IMG/VR virus record: IMGVR_UViG_3300025671_000450
Location: 1 to 25,919 of that record
DNA: 25,919 nucleotides
Source of the DNA: a virus
Direction: 5' to 3' (one strand)
Shown here: one piece after another, positions 8,601 to 16,067 of the stretch
Layout of the letters: the number at the start of each line of letters is the position of its first letter
How positions within the stretch are numbered: position 1 is the stretch's first letter
Position numbers and translations under genes: made by a program
The notes under the pieces: generated by a model
What the model was told of the DNA's origin: nothing
Databases searched by the model: none
What the model saw: only the letters and a program-made list of their open reading frames with translations

Positions 8601-8821
8601 TGAGCGGGCTGCGGTTGTTGCGGTTGTGGCTGTTGTTGCGGTTGTGGCTGTTGTTGCGGTTGTGGTTGTTGTTGCGGTTGTTGCGGTTGTTGTTGTTGTT
8701 GTGGTTGTTGTGGTTGTGGTTGTTGCTGAGCGGCTGCGGCCTTCTTCTCTTTCAAAAGACGCTGAACATCTGGTTGCGGTTTACCAAGAATGCCGCGCAA
8801 AAGTTGCCGTGTGCTGACCAT
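5657..8821 (-). CDS. Very large internal virion/ejection protein (T7 gp16-position) with Gln/Pro-rich leader
   Basis: 1054 aa, the largest product here. It starts with a basic helix (1-30). Next comes a low-complexity Gln/Pro tract (32-78) and a Pro/Glu-rich linker (79-135). A long, mainly helical body follows. Recognisable pieces are LLSNPDTHLYNLAG (348-361), a motif like the SNPxTHLxNxxG of large polyvalent phage proteins, and a hydrophobic segment of about 627-648 (AIGRVATGGMLAMSAYALTA). After that comes TGAGPSDRK...ASGWQKFS, typical of a protein common in podoviruses. By position (last ejection gene before the spike) it should enter the host with the DNA or form the trans-envelope tunnel. 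I see no lysozyme/transglycosylase motif, unlike T7 gp16. The start overlaps the upstream stop (TAATG). Confidence 0.7.
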   Translation of the reverse strand: MVSTRQLLRGILGKPQPDVQRLLKEKKAAAAQQQPQPQQPQQQQQPQQPQQQPQPQQQPQPQQQPQPQQPQPAQPAPAPTETLPGDTATQVVEQIDETPPIVSPPPVAEQKLDDAVATRAAELGEPRQAPSPSAAMTEAGIVKGPINTRFYDGAELAATVQAMAKDVQDQGTRTVQSIYDEARNRGISQNALDSIFSQQDMTTKIGGNQIAVNMAALIDLHDASATQLDDLMARMTAGTLDEAGQLQLREHMARHIVIMDQMKSAQTDVARALNTFKRASALPADDLRSLNQALNEMGGETNLLAIANQYTSVTGTAAQQRAAKNKLLQRGLSGRLWDAAVYSAQSVLLSNPDTHLYNLAGTTLMLGADYVDQLASIPIGMTRQGLRKMFDASYDADRTTMNDVTARTLALYGAFSDGWRLMASSLKNTSGGPKGEGNFNPIRGDYLLSEGLQQARLSGHRGARALGNGIDYMGAVYSVPFKSLQAADEFVGGFAQRIQLHEDVQRAARKVFEDEIAKGTPEADALKIAQAAAQDIFDNPTDKMIKTADELRKVITLQQAPDVKTAVGRTQWAFESFMNKPGIKPVMMFNRTLFNIANEGSARTPILNFASPKFWNDYNAGGRRRDLAIGRVATGGMLAMSAYALTANGHVTGAGPSDRKQQSNLRASGWQKFSLVLGPGTYDDASVEKLRELLGADAVTYGRDQFNGKLFVSLSRLEPVSIPFLLAAGISDATNFSAYDPDETIMSEMVGAAALSLSEFSTNIPVMTAISELMTIAGNPYESDAGNKMVQILNGAAKIYGNFVLNATPGVNLANSALAAKIERMIDPSIPSTKFTEDQRPLGMDDPKAIAGFIEAWNRLRSRVPVYSAGVQPRLDAYGDKVGMDLQRTYLPAYMVRGEATLLQQYLNAIDYGIAEPNTLIDGVRMGSDVEYEYKMLYAKKIKLDGLTMDKAIIEAIKERVDEFKKRGTIVQKGELQSEVDSIVSKYRAAARKVMFGVAPEHEENQAPPRFRKPISADEYREYGLVPSSSVMYPDLADRMQTNVRELSEFGRTR
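8621..8674 (-). repeat. Three tandem 18-bp repeats coding QQQPQP units
   Basis: Three contiguous 18-bp units, the first two identical (8621-8638, 8639-8656) and the third with one C-to-T change (8657-8674). They lie inside a wider Gln/Pro-coding tract (8588-8728) made of GTT/TGG-type triplets on the plus strand. They encode the flexible leader of the 1054-aa virion protein. The near-identity suggests recent slippage expansion. Confidence 0.9.
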
Positions 8822-9678
8822 TATAGCCTCCCAAATAATTTGCCAAGGCCACCAAGTGCCCCACTGATAATCCCACCGAGACCTGCGCCTTCTGCAACAT
8901 CCTGAGCAGGCTTGCGAGGGTCTGTGCCGGGCGGTAGTTCAGCGCCGGCTTCTTCGGCTATCTGCCCCCGAACAGCCGTCTCGCCTCCGGCCTGGATTGC
9001 GCCGGACCCAGCGCCCATGGCTATCTGCCGCTGCGTCATCAGCTTGGTGAGTTCTGCCGCCAATGCTTCGCGGCCAAGCGCCCCCGCCGCAACTCTAGCC
9101 GGCAGCACAAAGGCGGCACCGTAAGTCGCAATGTCCTGCATCACGCCGCGCGCCATTCGGTAGGAGCCCGCAGCCGTCCAATTCGGCAATTTCTCATAAA
9201 CATTCAGCATGTCGTTGAATGTCACGAAATCATCCGTCGAGCCGCGTTCGACCAAGGCAGCGAACTGGTCCAGCATCCCTGGGCGCAACTCTATCTTGCC
9301 CAATGGCTCCTGCGCTTTGTCGCTTATCTTAACTGGGCCGCTCCGCAGGTAAACGGTCTCTCCAGGCTTCGGAGCATTAGAGCGCTGATAGCTAGTCGGC
9401 CCAATCGGAATGTCGCCATCGACCAAGCCAACAGTCTTGTAGTTAAAGTCGGCGATCAGATTGATGCCAAACCGCCCAGCTTCTTCGTCCGTGCCGGTGA
9501 ACGGCTTGCCCATCATTAATCGATACATGCGCTTAGACGAATTAAGCCACTTCCGGCTCCCCAGCAAATCCCCTTCTGTGGTCTTTGGTTGAGTGTCTGG
9601 GTCAGCCGAGAATATCGCGTCGGTCAAGGCGTTGAATTGTTTCGCGACATCGATTTCGGTGCTGCTTTGATCAGTCAT
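8821..9678 (-). CDS. Hypothetical internal virion/ejection-cluster protein
   Basis: 285 aa, no family recognised with certainty. The N-terminal two thirds is soluble, with NFNYKTVGLVDGDIPIGPTS (99-118). The last third is Ala/Gly-rich and partly hydrophobic (ATYGAAFVLPARVAAGALG, then GLGGIISGALGGLGKLFGRL at the end). The C-terminal tail looks like an amphipathic or membrane-active helix. It lies between two large ejection-type genes, 2 bp after one and overlapping the next, so a role in the ejection apparatus or membrane channel is inferred from context. Confidence 0.6.
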   Translation of the reverse strand: MTDQSSTEIDVAKQFNALTDAIFSADPDTQPKTTEGDLLGSRKWLNSSKRMYRLMMGKPFTGTDEEAGRFGINLIADFNYKTVGLVDGDIPIGPTSYQRSNAPKPGETVYLRSGPVKISDKAQEPLGKIELRPGMLDQFAALVERGSTDDFVTFNDMLNVYEKLPNWTAAGSYRMARGVMQDIATYGAAFVLPARVAAGALGREALAAELTKLMTQRQIAMGAGSGAIQAGGETAVRGQIAEEAGAELPPGTDPRKPAQDVAEGAGLGGIISGALGGLGKLFGRL

Positions 9679-9680
9679 CG

Positions 9681-11378
9681 CTATCGCTCCAAGATACTAA
9701 GGATTGCATTAAGCTGCTGCTCAACACTGTTCCGTTCAGCGTCTCTCCCGTTCCAAAAACTGCCGGGTACTGTTTTGTTGAGATTGTCCAGCGCGTCCTT
9801 TACCGCTGTAATGTTTTCTAAATCTATCTTTTCGAGATACCGGCTTGCGCGCTCGTTTCCCCTAGCGTTGCGAATGGCGTTGGATAAATCCTGTTGGCGC
9901 TCCCGCTCATCCCTGCCTTTCTTAAACAGATCAATGGCGCGCTGATCATTATAGGCCCATGGCTGCTCAGGATTTTCTTCGTTATGTTTGTCCACGATCC
10001 TTGTGACAGCGTCCACTATGCGTGCAGTCTCTGCCTTATTTGGCTTGGTCTGCATATTCTCTGCCACCTGGGTCAGGGCTTTCTTATCTTCCTTCTTCTC
10101 GTCTTCCAACATCTGGCGCAGCGCATCGCGTCGGCTGGCAGGGATGCCGAATAGGTCCATCCGCTCGGTCAGGTCTCCCTGCGTGAGAATTCCGCCATTC
10201 CTTATGTCGGCCCTGATCTCGTCAATATTCTTGTAGTCGCCAACAGTGACCCTCTCAGTCGGCTCGTTAATGTTCCTTATCTGCTCTGAGGAAACGTGGC
10301 CTAGTTCGCCCAATCGGTTTAGCTGCGCTCTCGCCGCCGCTTGCTCCTCTGGCGTGCCATATCTAGCCTGATATATGGCCGCATCAACTGCCTGGCTGAT
10401 TGAGCGGTCTTGCTGAATGCGCGCGCGCTCGCTGGCCTGGTGCTGAGCGCTGTCTTCGGCGCGCCAACGCTGCATTACATCCGCCCGCTCTCTTTCCGTC
10501 AGGCCGTCCCATATGCTTTGGTAGCGCCCCCAGTTAGCATTTCGGCTCGGCACTTTGCCGCCCTCAATGCCATTAGCCACCAGAACGCTGACCCTTGCCT
10601 CATAGACCATCTTTTGGATTAGAGCAGGCGTTCTGCCAACAATGCTGGGATCACCTGTGGCCACGGCAGCATCGTTGATCTGCCGCGCAATCATAGCAAT
10701 CTGGACATCCATTTCTGGCGTGCCATCTGGTGTAACCCCACCAGCGCTGTTTTTAACAGTCGATTCAAACAGGCGCGGCGCATCTTCGATGAAGGAATTA
10801 AAGCGCGCCACATTGCCGGAGTTCGCCATCTTGTATCGGCGCTCAAGCAACCCTTTGTACACAGAATTGGCAGACGATGCCGCGGCAGCGCGGTACTGGA
10901 TAGCCTTCTCTGGATCAAGCGACGCAAGAACATCAGCATAGCCGTCGATCATGCCTTCGACGCGAGTGTTAAACTCACCCGGATCGACCAACACGCCAGC
11001 ATCGACCATCGCATCAAGATTAACCAGTTCCTGCTGGGTCTTGATCTCCAAGTCTGTCTTTAGCTGGGCTACAGCGGTAGCGCGGCTCGCCCGGCCAAAC
11101 ACGGTCCAGTCATCGCCGACAATCTCACTCACGTCGCGGCCACTGGCCAGCGCGTCCTTTATCTGATCGGCGGTAACTGGGTGCTCGTATCTATATTCGA
11201 TGCCGGCCTGCTGGGCCTTTGCTTCTGCCCGCTGGAAGGCAAACGAACTCAGGCGGTCCAGCGCATCCGACATGCTCTGGAAGCCGGCAGCCTGCGCCTG
11301 TGCCGCGCGCGTGAAATCGATTTCCGGGATGCGGCTGACCAGAGATGAGCGGCGTTGGTAGACAGGAAGTTCAGCCAT
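9681..11378 (-). CDS. Internal virion/DNA ejection protein (T7 gp15-like position)
   Basis: 565 aa, highly charged and almost entirely helical, with many Gln, Ala, Arg and Glu residues and few aromatics. The N-terminus (LPVYQRRSSLVSRIPEIDFTR) followed by AAQAQAAGFQSMSDALDRLS is a pattern I associate with ejection proteins after tail tubular protein B in podoviruses. No enzymatic motif is seen. The order TTP-B, small ejection protein, this protein, large proteins parallels T7 genes 12-14-15-16, so it likely forms part of the inner core or ejection conduit. The ATG overlaps the previous stop by 1 bp (TAATG). Confidence 0.7.
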   Translation of the reverse strand: MAELPVYQRRSSLVSRIPEIDFTRAAQAQAAGFQSMSDALDRLSSFAFQRAEAKAQQAGIEYRYEHPVTADQIKDALASGRDVSEIVGDDWTVFGRASRATAVAQLKTDLEIKTQQELVNLDAMVDAGVLVDPGEFNTRVEGMIDGYADVLASLDPEKAIQYRAAAASSANSVYKGLLERRYKMANSGNVARFNSFIEDAPRLFESTVKNSAGGVTPDGTPEMDVQIAMIARQINDAAVATGDPSIVGRTPALIQKMVYEARVSVLVANGIEGGKVPSRNANWGRYQSIWDGLTERERADVMQRWRAEDSAQHQASERARIQQDRSISQAVDAAIYQARYGTPEEQAAARAQLNRLGELGHVSSEQIRNINEPTERVTVGDYKNIDEIRADIRNGGILTQGDLTERMDLFGIPASRRDALRQMLEDEKKEDKKALTQVAENMQTKPNKAETARIVDAVTRIVDKHNEENPEQPWAYNDQRAIDLFKKGRDERERQQDLSNAIRNARGNERASRYLEKIDLENITAVKDALDNLNKTVPGSFWNGRDAERNSVEQQLNAILSILER

Positions 11379-11905
11379 TATATCGGTCCCACATTGCCGC
11401 CCATGTCAGCGCGCACGGCAGTCATGCCCCCGGATACATAGCCCCCACTTGCTGGCGGGCCACCCAGGAGGCCAGCGTTAAGCCCGGCCCCTGCGACTTT
11501 CGTAACAGCGCTGATGAGCGCCCCCGTCATCAGCCCGCGGGCTTGCTGCTTATATTGCTGGGCTTGCAGTTCCCCGGTGCGCTTCTCGATAGTCTGGGCG
11601 TCACGCTGCGAATAAAATTCCAGCGCGCCTTGCCCCATGGCAAATTCCATCAGCTTGCCGGCGCTGCCGGAAAACGGGTCAATCCCGCCAGCACCAGCGC
11701 GAGCGTTGATCGTCGCGTTCGTCCGCACAATTCGCTGGAGCGCCGCTACGCCTTCTTCCCGCGCCTCAAGCGCCCGCTGGTTTGCAACAAGCCTGGCTTG
11801 CGTAGCTTGCGCCATCAGGCCAGCAGCCTCGGTGCGCGCTTGAATAACCCCGCTGACGGCGGATGCGGCGGAGAGCGCTACGGCGGCAATTGCTTCTATG
11901 CCCAT
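11378..11905 (-). CDS. Internal virion protein, T7 gp14-like
   Basis: 175 aa. It begins with a hydrophobic Ala-rich helix (MGIEAIAAVALSAASAVSGV, 1-20), then a long charged helix. A Gly/Ala-rich hydrophobic C-terminal part follows (ARGLMTGALISAVTKVAGAG, then GLLGGPPASGGY). Length, composition and position match the small ejection protein of T7-like phages (gp14 type), which inserts in the outer membrane as DNA enters. Sequence similarity to T7 itself cannot be claimed by eye; the assignment rests on order and shape. Confidence 0.65.
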   Translation of the reverse strand: MGIEAIAAVALSAASAVSGVIQARTEAAGLMAQATQARLVANQRALEAREEGVAALQRIVRTNATINARAGAGGIDPFSGSAGKLMEFAMGQGALEFYSQRDAQTIEKRTGELQAQQYKQQARGLMTGALISAVTKVAGAGLNAGLLGGPPASGGYVSGGMTAVRADMGGNVGPI

Positions 11906-11906
11906 T

Positions 11907-14111
11907 TCAGACCCCTACGCTCACTTTGTAATCCAGGCCAAGCACAGTCATCTTCAGCGGATCGCCCTGCGTTAACGTGATCTGGCCATCGTAGCTGTAG
12001 CCGAGGATCGAGCGCAATGTCTTGATCCCGGTATAGCCCGGCACAGCGATATCCAACACCGCTTCATCAAACCCGCGGAACGGCACGATTTGGTTGTTAA
12101 TGCTCAAACTCTGCGTGTCATATAGATTGGCGCTGATCTCGAAGATGCGCTTTTTGTAACTGCGGATGGAGCCACGTTGCAGAGACGGCTCGAACGGCAA
12201 GGTCTTCAGCGTAGGCGTGAAAGCAAGGCCGACTTGATAACTCGCAGTCGCTGGGGAATTGAATGTAACAGTGTAAGGACTGCCAGGAACAGTCTGGTCA
12301 GGCTCAAGCAAGCCATCACGTATAATCTTGACAGTCTCGCCTTCAAGGTGCGCGAGCGCAACACTAGACGCCGCTCCGCCAGTCTTAGCGCAATCCAACA
12401 GCGTGTCACCATCAAACGCCTCCACATAATAAACATCAGCGCCGTTGATACTGCGCTTGACGACCGCATAGATCGTATCAATGTCCACGCCTACATTTTT
12501 GAACTCGCCATCGGTTGTCCATTCGGATGGGGCGATGACGTTCTGCGAGCGCAAGATTGTGTAGCAAGCAATGCTGCCATCGTCGCCGTTGACGATCAAT
12601 AGCCGGTCGCCCTCATCGGTGCTGGTCGCAACGCGCACCGCCATGTCGCTCGGCGACTTCAGCAGATGCGAGGACAACAGGCTGATCTTGGCGCTGGCAT
12701 AGGCCGCGACGCTGTCCGAATAGATAAACTCTTGCAGCGCTTTGCCTTGGCGCTGGATGTACAGCGTGCCGCCATCTACGTTTTGCACTCGCACCCCAGC
12801 CTTCACGCCAAACGCTGTCTGCTGCTTAACGATCAGCTTAGACGGCGTAATCGGCTCATCTAGAGTTTGAGGAACGTAGAACTCGCCGCCGGTCGTGAAC
12901 ACTTGCAAGTGTCGTCCGCTGTACAGATCGACGATGGCGTTAAACGTGCCAGTGTCCAGCGTTGCCTCGACCGCATCGTCGTCAAGCGCCTCGTTCGGCG
13001 CAAAATCGAAAAAGCCGGAGACGCGAGAGCCCCACAGCGTAGATGGCCGCGACCGGCTCCCGCCGAAATAGAGGCGACCCTCGTGGAACGTAACAGCGCG
13101 AGGCCAGCCGCGGGTGGAAGACCAGGTGTCCTCATAGCCGTGCTCAGACTGCCAACTGCCAGCGGATATGGTTGACGTGTCGAAGAACGGCACCTCAGCA
13201 TACGCCTTCACTTCGGTATCGCTGACGTATTCGATAATGCGGACGCGCCCAAAACCATTGAGCGCTTCAATGTACTCGTTCACCGCAGCAGGCTTGAAAG
13301 CCTTCACTTCGTAGCTTGATGTTGCGTCCGGGGCAATGTCCCAATCGGGGTAGACCGTCAACACCTTGGTTGAGGCAACATAGTCTTCAACGTGCCGCGT
13401 CTGCCCAGCGCCAGTGCCGGAAGTGACCTCGATAAACATGCCGTTGGGCTGATCATCAGACGTGAAGCTGGACGCGCCCTTCAACGTGATCGTGCTGATC
13501 GTGCCGCCCTGCGCGTTACCAGTATCGGTTGTGACGCCGCTCGCTGTGATTGTGACATTGCCGGCGGCTGCGGACGGGGTTATGTCGAAAGTCGGCTCGT
13601 GCGCATCAAGCTCGAAGGCATATTTCGGAATAAACTCGAATGGCACGACGCTGGCCGTCCAACTTGCGTCCGTCGCTCCGCGTACAATTCGCAGCGGCTG
13701 AACATCTTCGTGCGCGATGATAACCGTGTCGGCTGATTGAGCCCATGTCATCTCGTTCACAACGTCAGCCGTCAAGACTGCAATGCTCAGGTAGTCATTG
13801 CCACTGCCGTTGATATTCGCAACCAGCGCCCCGGCTTTGAATACATACATCCGGCCCGGCGTAAATATCAGCATGTAGCTGTCGGAGGTTGAGAACTCGA
13901 ACGCAACACAGCGAGTGGCATTTGCTGCACCAGCGTCCAACTCCGCCACAAATTTCGTGCCGTCGCGCCGCACTGCTCCGCCTTGTGGCTGGATGGACAC
14001 ATTTTGCGCCGTGGTCAGACCAGAGCGATATTGAGCCAGATCGACGCGAGCCCGCAACTTCGGGTCCATCTCGCCGCTGGTAAAATCATTCTGGACGAAC
14101 ACCACCCTCAT
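11907..14111 (-). CDS. Tail tubular protein B-like (nozzle) protein
   Basis: 734 aa. The N-terminus has the conserved start of this family in BPP-1-type and many other podoviruses: NDFTSGEMDPKLRARVDLAQ (8-27), AQNVSIQPQGGAVRRDGT (35-52), then YMLIFTPGRMYVF. The body is beta-rich, with repeated ITASGV/TLKGAS elements around 185-235 and a propeller-like middle (HEGRLYFGGSRSRPSTLWGS). It forms the tip of the short tail below the adaptor ring and is a platform for spikes. Its start overlaps the stop of the tail tubular A gene by 4 bp, the usual pair order. Confidence 0.85.
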   Translation of the reverse strand: MRVVFVQNDFTSGEMDPKLRARVDLAQYRSGLTTAQNVSIQPQGGAVRRDGTKFVAELDAGAANATRCVAFEFSTSDSYMLIFTPGRMYVFKAGALVANINGSGNDYLSIAVLTADVVNEMTWAQSADTVIIAHEDVQPLRIVRGATDASWTASVVPFEFIPKYAFELDAHEPTFDITPSAAAGNVTITASGVTTDTGNAQGGTISTITLKGASSFTSDDQPNGMFIEVTSGTGAGQTRHVEDYVASTKVLTVYPDWDIAPDATSSYEVKAFKPAAVNEYIEALNGFGRVRIIEYVSDTEVKAYAEVPFFDTSTISAGSWQSEHGYEDTWSSTRGWPRAVTFHEGRLYFGGSRSRPSTLWGSRVSGFFDFAPNEALDDDAVEATLDTGTFNAIVDLYSGRHLQVFTTGGEFYVPQTLDEPITPSKLIVKQQTAFGVKAGVRVQNVDGGTLYIQRQGKALQEFIYSDSVAAYASAKISLLSSHLLKSPSDMAVRVATSTDEGDRLLIVNGDDGSIACYTILRSQNVIAPSEWTTDGEFKNVGVDIDTIYAVVKRSINGADVYYVEAFDGDTLLDCAKTGGAASSVALAHLEGETVKIIRDGLLEPDQTVPGSPYTVTFNSPATASYQVGLAFTPTLKTLPFEPSLQRGSIRSYKKRIFEISANLYDTQSLSINNQIVPFRGFDEAVLDIAVPGYTGIKTLRSILGYSYDGQITLTQGDPLKMTVLGLDYKVSVGV

Positions 14112-14722
14112 GCGCGCGCATCCACAAGCGGAAATTCTTGAATTGCCTGGGCTGGCCGGTCAGTGCCGTCGATGACCATCACTACGCGACACAGTCCGCC
14201 GCGCATATTCTCACTTGGGTTACCATAAGCCAGTGAGTGGAAGTAATTCGCCTTGTCGATCTGGTCAGTCACCGGCTCCGCGAACTCCGCGGCAAGCGCA
14301 TGCTTGAGCAACCGCACAAACGGCGGCGGCATCGACGCCTCGGTAACCTGGTACTGGTAATCGATCCAGACTTGCTCATAGTTTGTGAACACGCTGGTGC
14401 CATAAATCTCAAACCCACGCAGCGGGGCAGCGCCTGTTGAACTGCTATTAAAGACAGCTTTTGGCGTGCCGAGAATATCACCCGGCATCTGGTAAGCGTA
14501 TTTCCATTCGTTGATGGGGGCAGACGACAGCCGTGCCAGCTTTGTCTTCTTCACCGACCAGGAATACGGATACATCATCAGAAGTGTGTCGCGGATGTTG
14601 CCATAAAGGCGGTCGGCGACCTGCGCCTCATCCGTGCCGTCGGCGAAACTAGAGAGCGGCGCAGCGCCCAGCATGATCAATGCATCCGAGCAGATGCTAA
14701 GTTTCGAATCGCCAGCAGCCAT
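14108..14722 (-). CDS. Tail tubular protein A-like (adaptor/gatekeeper)
   Basis: 204 aa. The motif LSICSDALIMLGAAPLSSF (8-26) and the following YGNIRDTLLMMYPYSWSVKK are characteristic of the gp11-like tail tubular A family. They are followed by WKYAYQMPGDIL and a C-terminal helix near LLKHALAAEFA. It forms the ring between the portal and the nozzle. GGAG 8 nt before the ATG supports the start. A weak terminator-like hairpin separates it from the small decoration gene upstream. Confidence 0.88.
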   Translation of the reverse strand: MAAGDSKLSICSDALIMLGAAPLSSFADGTDEAQVADRLYGNIRDTLLMMYPYSWSVKKTKLARLSSAPINEWKYAYQMPGDILGTPKAVFNSSSTGAAPLRGFEIYGTSVFTNYEQVWIDYQYQVTEASMPPPFVRLLKHALAAEFAEPVTDQIDKANYFHSLAYGNPSENMRGGLCRVVMVIDGTDRPAQAIQEFPLVDARA

Positions 14723-14743
14723 TGCCTATCTCCGGAAGAGGAA

Positions 14744-14765
14744 GGGGCGGGCCGAAACCCACCCC
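14744..14765 (-). terminator. Weak terminator-like hairpin after decoration gene
   Basis: On the minus strand, GGGGTGGG and CCCGCCCC pair (8 bp, one G-U) around a 6-nt loop, starting 6 bp after the stop of the 92-aa gene. It is followed by TTCCTCTTCC rather than a clean T run. It may act as a partial terminator or mRNA-end stabiliser. Confidence 0.5.
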
Positions 14766-14771
14766 AGCCTG

Positions 14772-15050
14772 TTAGTCGCTGTCGGTAGCCGCCAGCGTCG
14801 TGCCGTCGGCCACGTCAACTACGCCGCTAGCGTTCGAGAGAACCTGGGTCAGCGTGCAGACAGCGGTGCTGGCCGTTGAGGTCACGCAATAAATCAGATC
14901 GCCCACTTCAAGAGTGTCCGACAGATCATTGAAGTAACCTGCGGTGTTGACCGTCGCGATGGTATCGGTGGTCTTATAAGCATAGATGCCTGGGGCATTG
15001 CCACGCTTGGAAGCCGCTACAGTAGCGAAGCCGTCAAGATCAAAAGCCAT
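14772..15050 (-). CDS. Small head decoration/cement-type protein
   Basis: 92 aa. It starts MAFDLDGFATVAASKRGNAP, then YAYKTTDTIATVNTAGYFND (25-44), a pattern typical of small proteins coded right after the capsid gene in many phages. After LEVGDLIYC comes a beta-rich end with NASGVVDVAD and TTLAATDSD. Similar proteins are annotated as head fibre, minor head or cement proteins; BPP-1 has a cement protein at this position. The AAGGAG site 7 nt before ATG supports the start. It is probably co-translated with the capsid gene, 11 bp upstream. Virion location is inferred. Confidence 0.7.
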   Translation of the reverse strand: MAFDLDGFATVAASKRGNAPGIYAYKTTDTIATVNTAGYFNDLSDTLEVGDLIYCVTSTASTAVCTLTQVLSNASGVVDVADGTTLAATDSD

Positions 15051-15061
15051 GTCTGGTCTCC

Positions 15062-15895
15062 TTATTCGGTGCTGGAGATTTTGACGATGCCTTCATCGTC
15101 AATGGCCACGGCACCAGCCGAGAACATCGACGCGACCAGGAAGCTGGTCTTTTCGGCAATGTAGTTGATCTCGCTGCGCTGGTTCATGCCAATGCCGAGG
15201 CCGACAGCGTCGCGGTGGAATGCGAAGCTGGAGCGGGTCGATGGCAGCGGCAAGCCACCTTCGTCGCGGTCACCGAGCGTGATGAACTTGAAGCCCAAGA
15301 AGGTATCGAGTTCACCGCGGGCCAGCGCCTTGACGGTGGCGAAATCGCTGGAGGTCAGTTCCTGCTCATCCAACAAAGCGGCGAGGCCGTTTGCGTGAAT
15401 GATCATAAAGCGGCCTTCCATCGGCACGTTTTTCGTGTCGAGGGCCTTTTTAGCGGCCAGCAATTTAGCAAGGTTCAGGTTCGTGCCGACGCCGCCAATG
15501 TCGGTGCCGACAGTGGACGGAGACGAAGCAGCGTTCAGCGCGTCGATGACAAGCTGGTCCATGCGACGGCCGATAGACGCGCCGACAACCTGCACCAATT
15601 CGCGGCGCTCATCAAAGTTCACCTTCTGCTGCTGGAAGATGTCGCTGTATTCAGCAGCGATATAATCTTCCATCGTCGCAGAGACTTGCGAATAGGTGAC
15701 GTTGAGCGGGGTCACGTCCGTTTGCGGGACGCGGACAGTAGCAGTACCTTTACCAATTTTGGGGAACTTAACTACGTTACCTTCGACGTTGTTACGTTCG
15801 CGGGTTACGCCGGCAAGCGCGCGATTAGCCTGATACGCTTGCTTGACTTCCGCGTCGAACAACTGGACGAAGGCTGAGGAAATGCCGATTGCCAT
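15062..15895 (-). CDS. Major capsid protein (HK97-fold, BPP-1-type phage capsid family)
   Basis: 277 aa. An N-terminal helix (VQLFDAEVKQAYQANRALAG, 10-29) precedes an E-loop-like beta region (GNVVKFPKIGKGTATVRVPQ). A spine-helix region follows (TMEDYIAAEYSDIFQQQKVN, 74-93, then RRELVQVVGASIGRRMDQ) and a P-domain-like end (FITLGDRDEGGLPLPSTR and AEKTSFLVASMFSAGAV). Length and order match the Phage_capsid_2-type proteins. The neighbours (scaffold upstream, decoration protein downstream, portal before) confirm the role. It has a strong ribosome site (AAGGAG, 8 nt). A terminator lies upstream, so it may be transcribed as a separate capsid unit. Confidence 0.9.
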   Translation of the reverse strand: MAIGISSAFVQLFDAEVKQAYQANRALAGVTRERNNVEGNVVKFPKIGKGTATVRVPQTDVTPLNVTYSQVSATMEDYIAAEYSDIFQQQKVNFDERRELVQVVGASIGRRMDQLVIDALNAASSPSTVGTDIGGVGTNLNLAKLLAAKKALDTKNVPMEGRFMIIHANGLAALLDEQELTSSDFATVKALARGELDTFLGFKFITLGDRDEGGLPLPSTRSSFAFHRDAVGLGIGMNQRSEINYIAEKTSFLVASMFSAGAVAIDDEGIVKISSTE

Positions 15896-15924
15896 TTCCG
15901 ATTCTCCTTCAAGGAAGTTGCGGT

Positions 15925-15936
15925 TGATTGCAATCA
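15925..15936. promoter_or_regulatory. 12-bp perfect palindrome in capsid leader
   Basis: TGATTGCAATCA reads the same on both strands. It lies about 30 bp upstream of the capsid start, in a non-coding leader between a terminator and the gene. It could be an operator or a small RNA stem. No binding protein is known from this window. Confidence 0.4.
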
Positions 15937-15964
15937 GTTGTCCGCGGTGCGGGCCAATCGCTTA

Positions 15965-15984
15965 GACAAGGTAGCGCTCTTGTC
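15965..15984. promoter_or_regulatory. Inverted repeat in capsid leader
   Basis: GACAAG and CTTGTC (6 bp arms) flank an 8-nt loop that itself contains AGCGCT. It sits midway between the strong terminator and the capsid gene. With the palindrome at 15925-15936 it makes this 170-bp leader the most structured spacer in the late region. I could not identify a convincing -35/-10 promoter by eye. Confidence 0.35.
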
Positions 15985-16037
15985 TCCAAGCGTTTTTGAC
16001 GGGCCGGTGGGTTATCCGCTTTTGCACATATACGATT

Positions 16038-16063
16038 AAAAAGCCCGGCTGTAAAGCCGGGCT
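16038..16063 (-). terminator. Strong intrinsic terminator between scaffold and capsid genes
   Basis: On the minus strand a perfect 9-bp GC-rich stem (AGCCCGGCT / AGCCGGGCT) with a TTAC loop is followed by a short T run (the last stem T plus four more). It begins 4 bp after the scaffold stop codon. This is a textbook rho-independent terminator for leftward transcription. The capsid genes downstream need read-through, antitermination or their own promoter. Confidence 0.9.
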
Positions 16064-16067
16064 GCAA

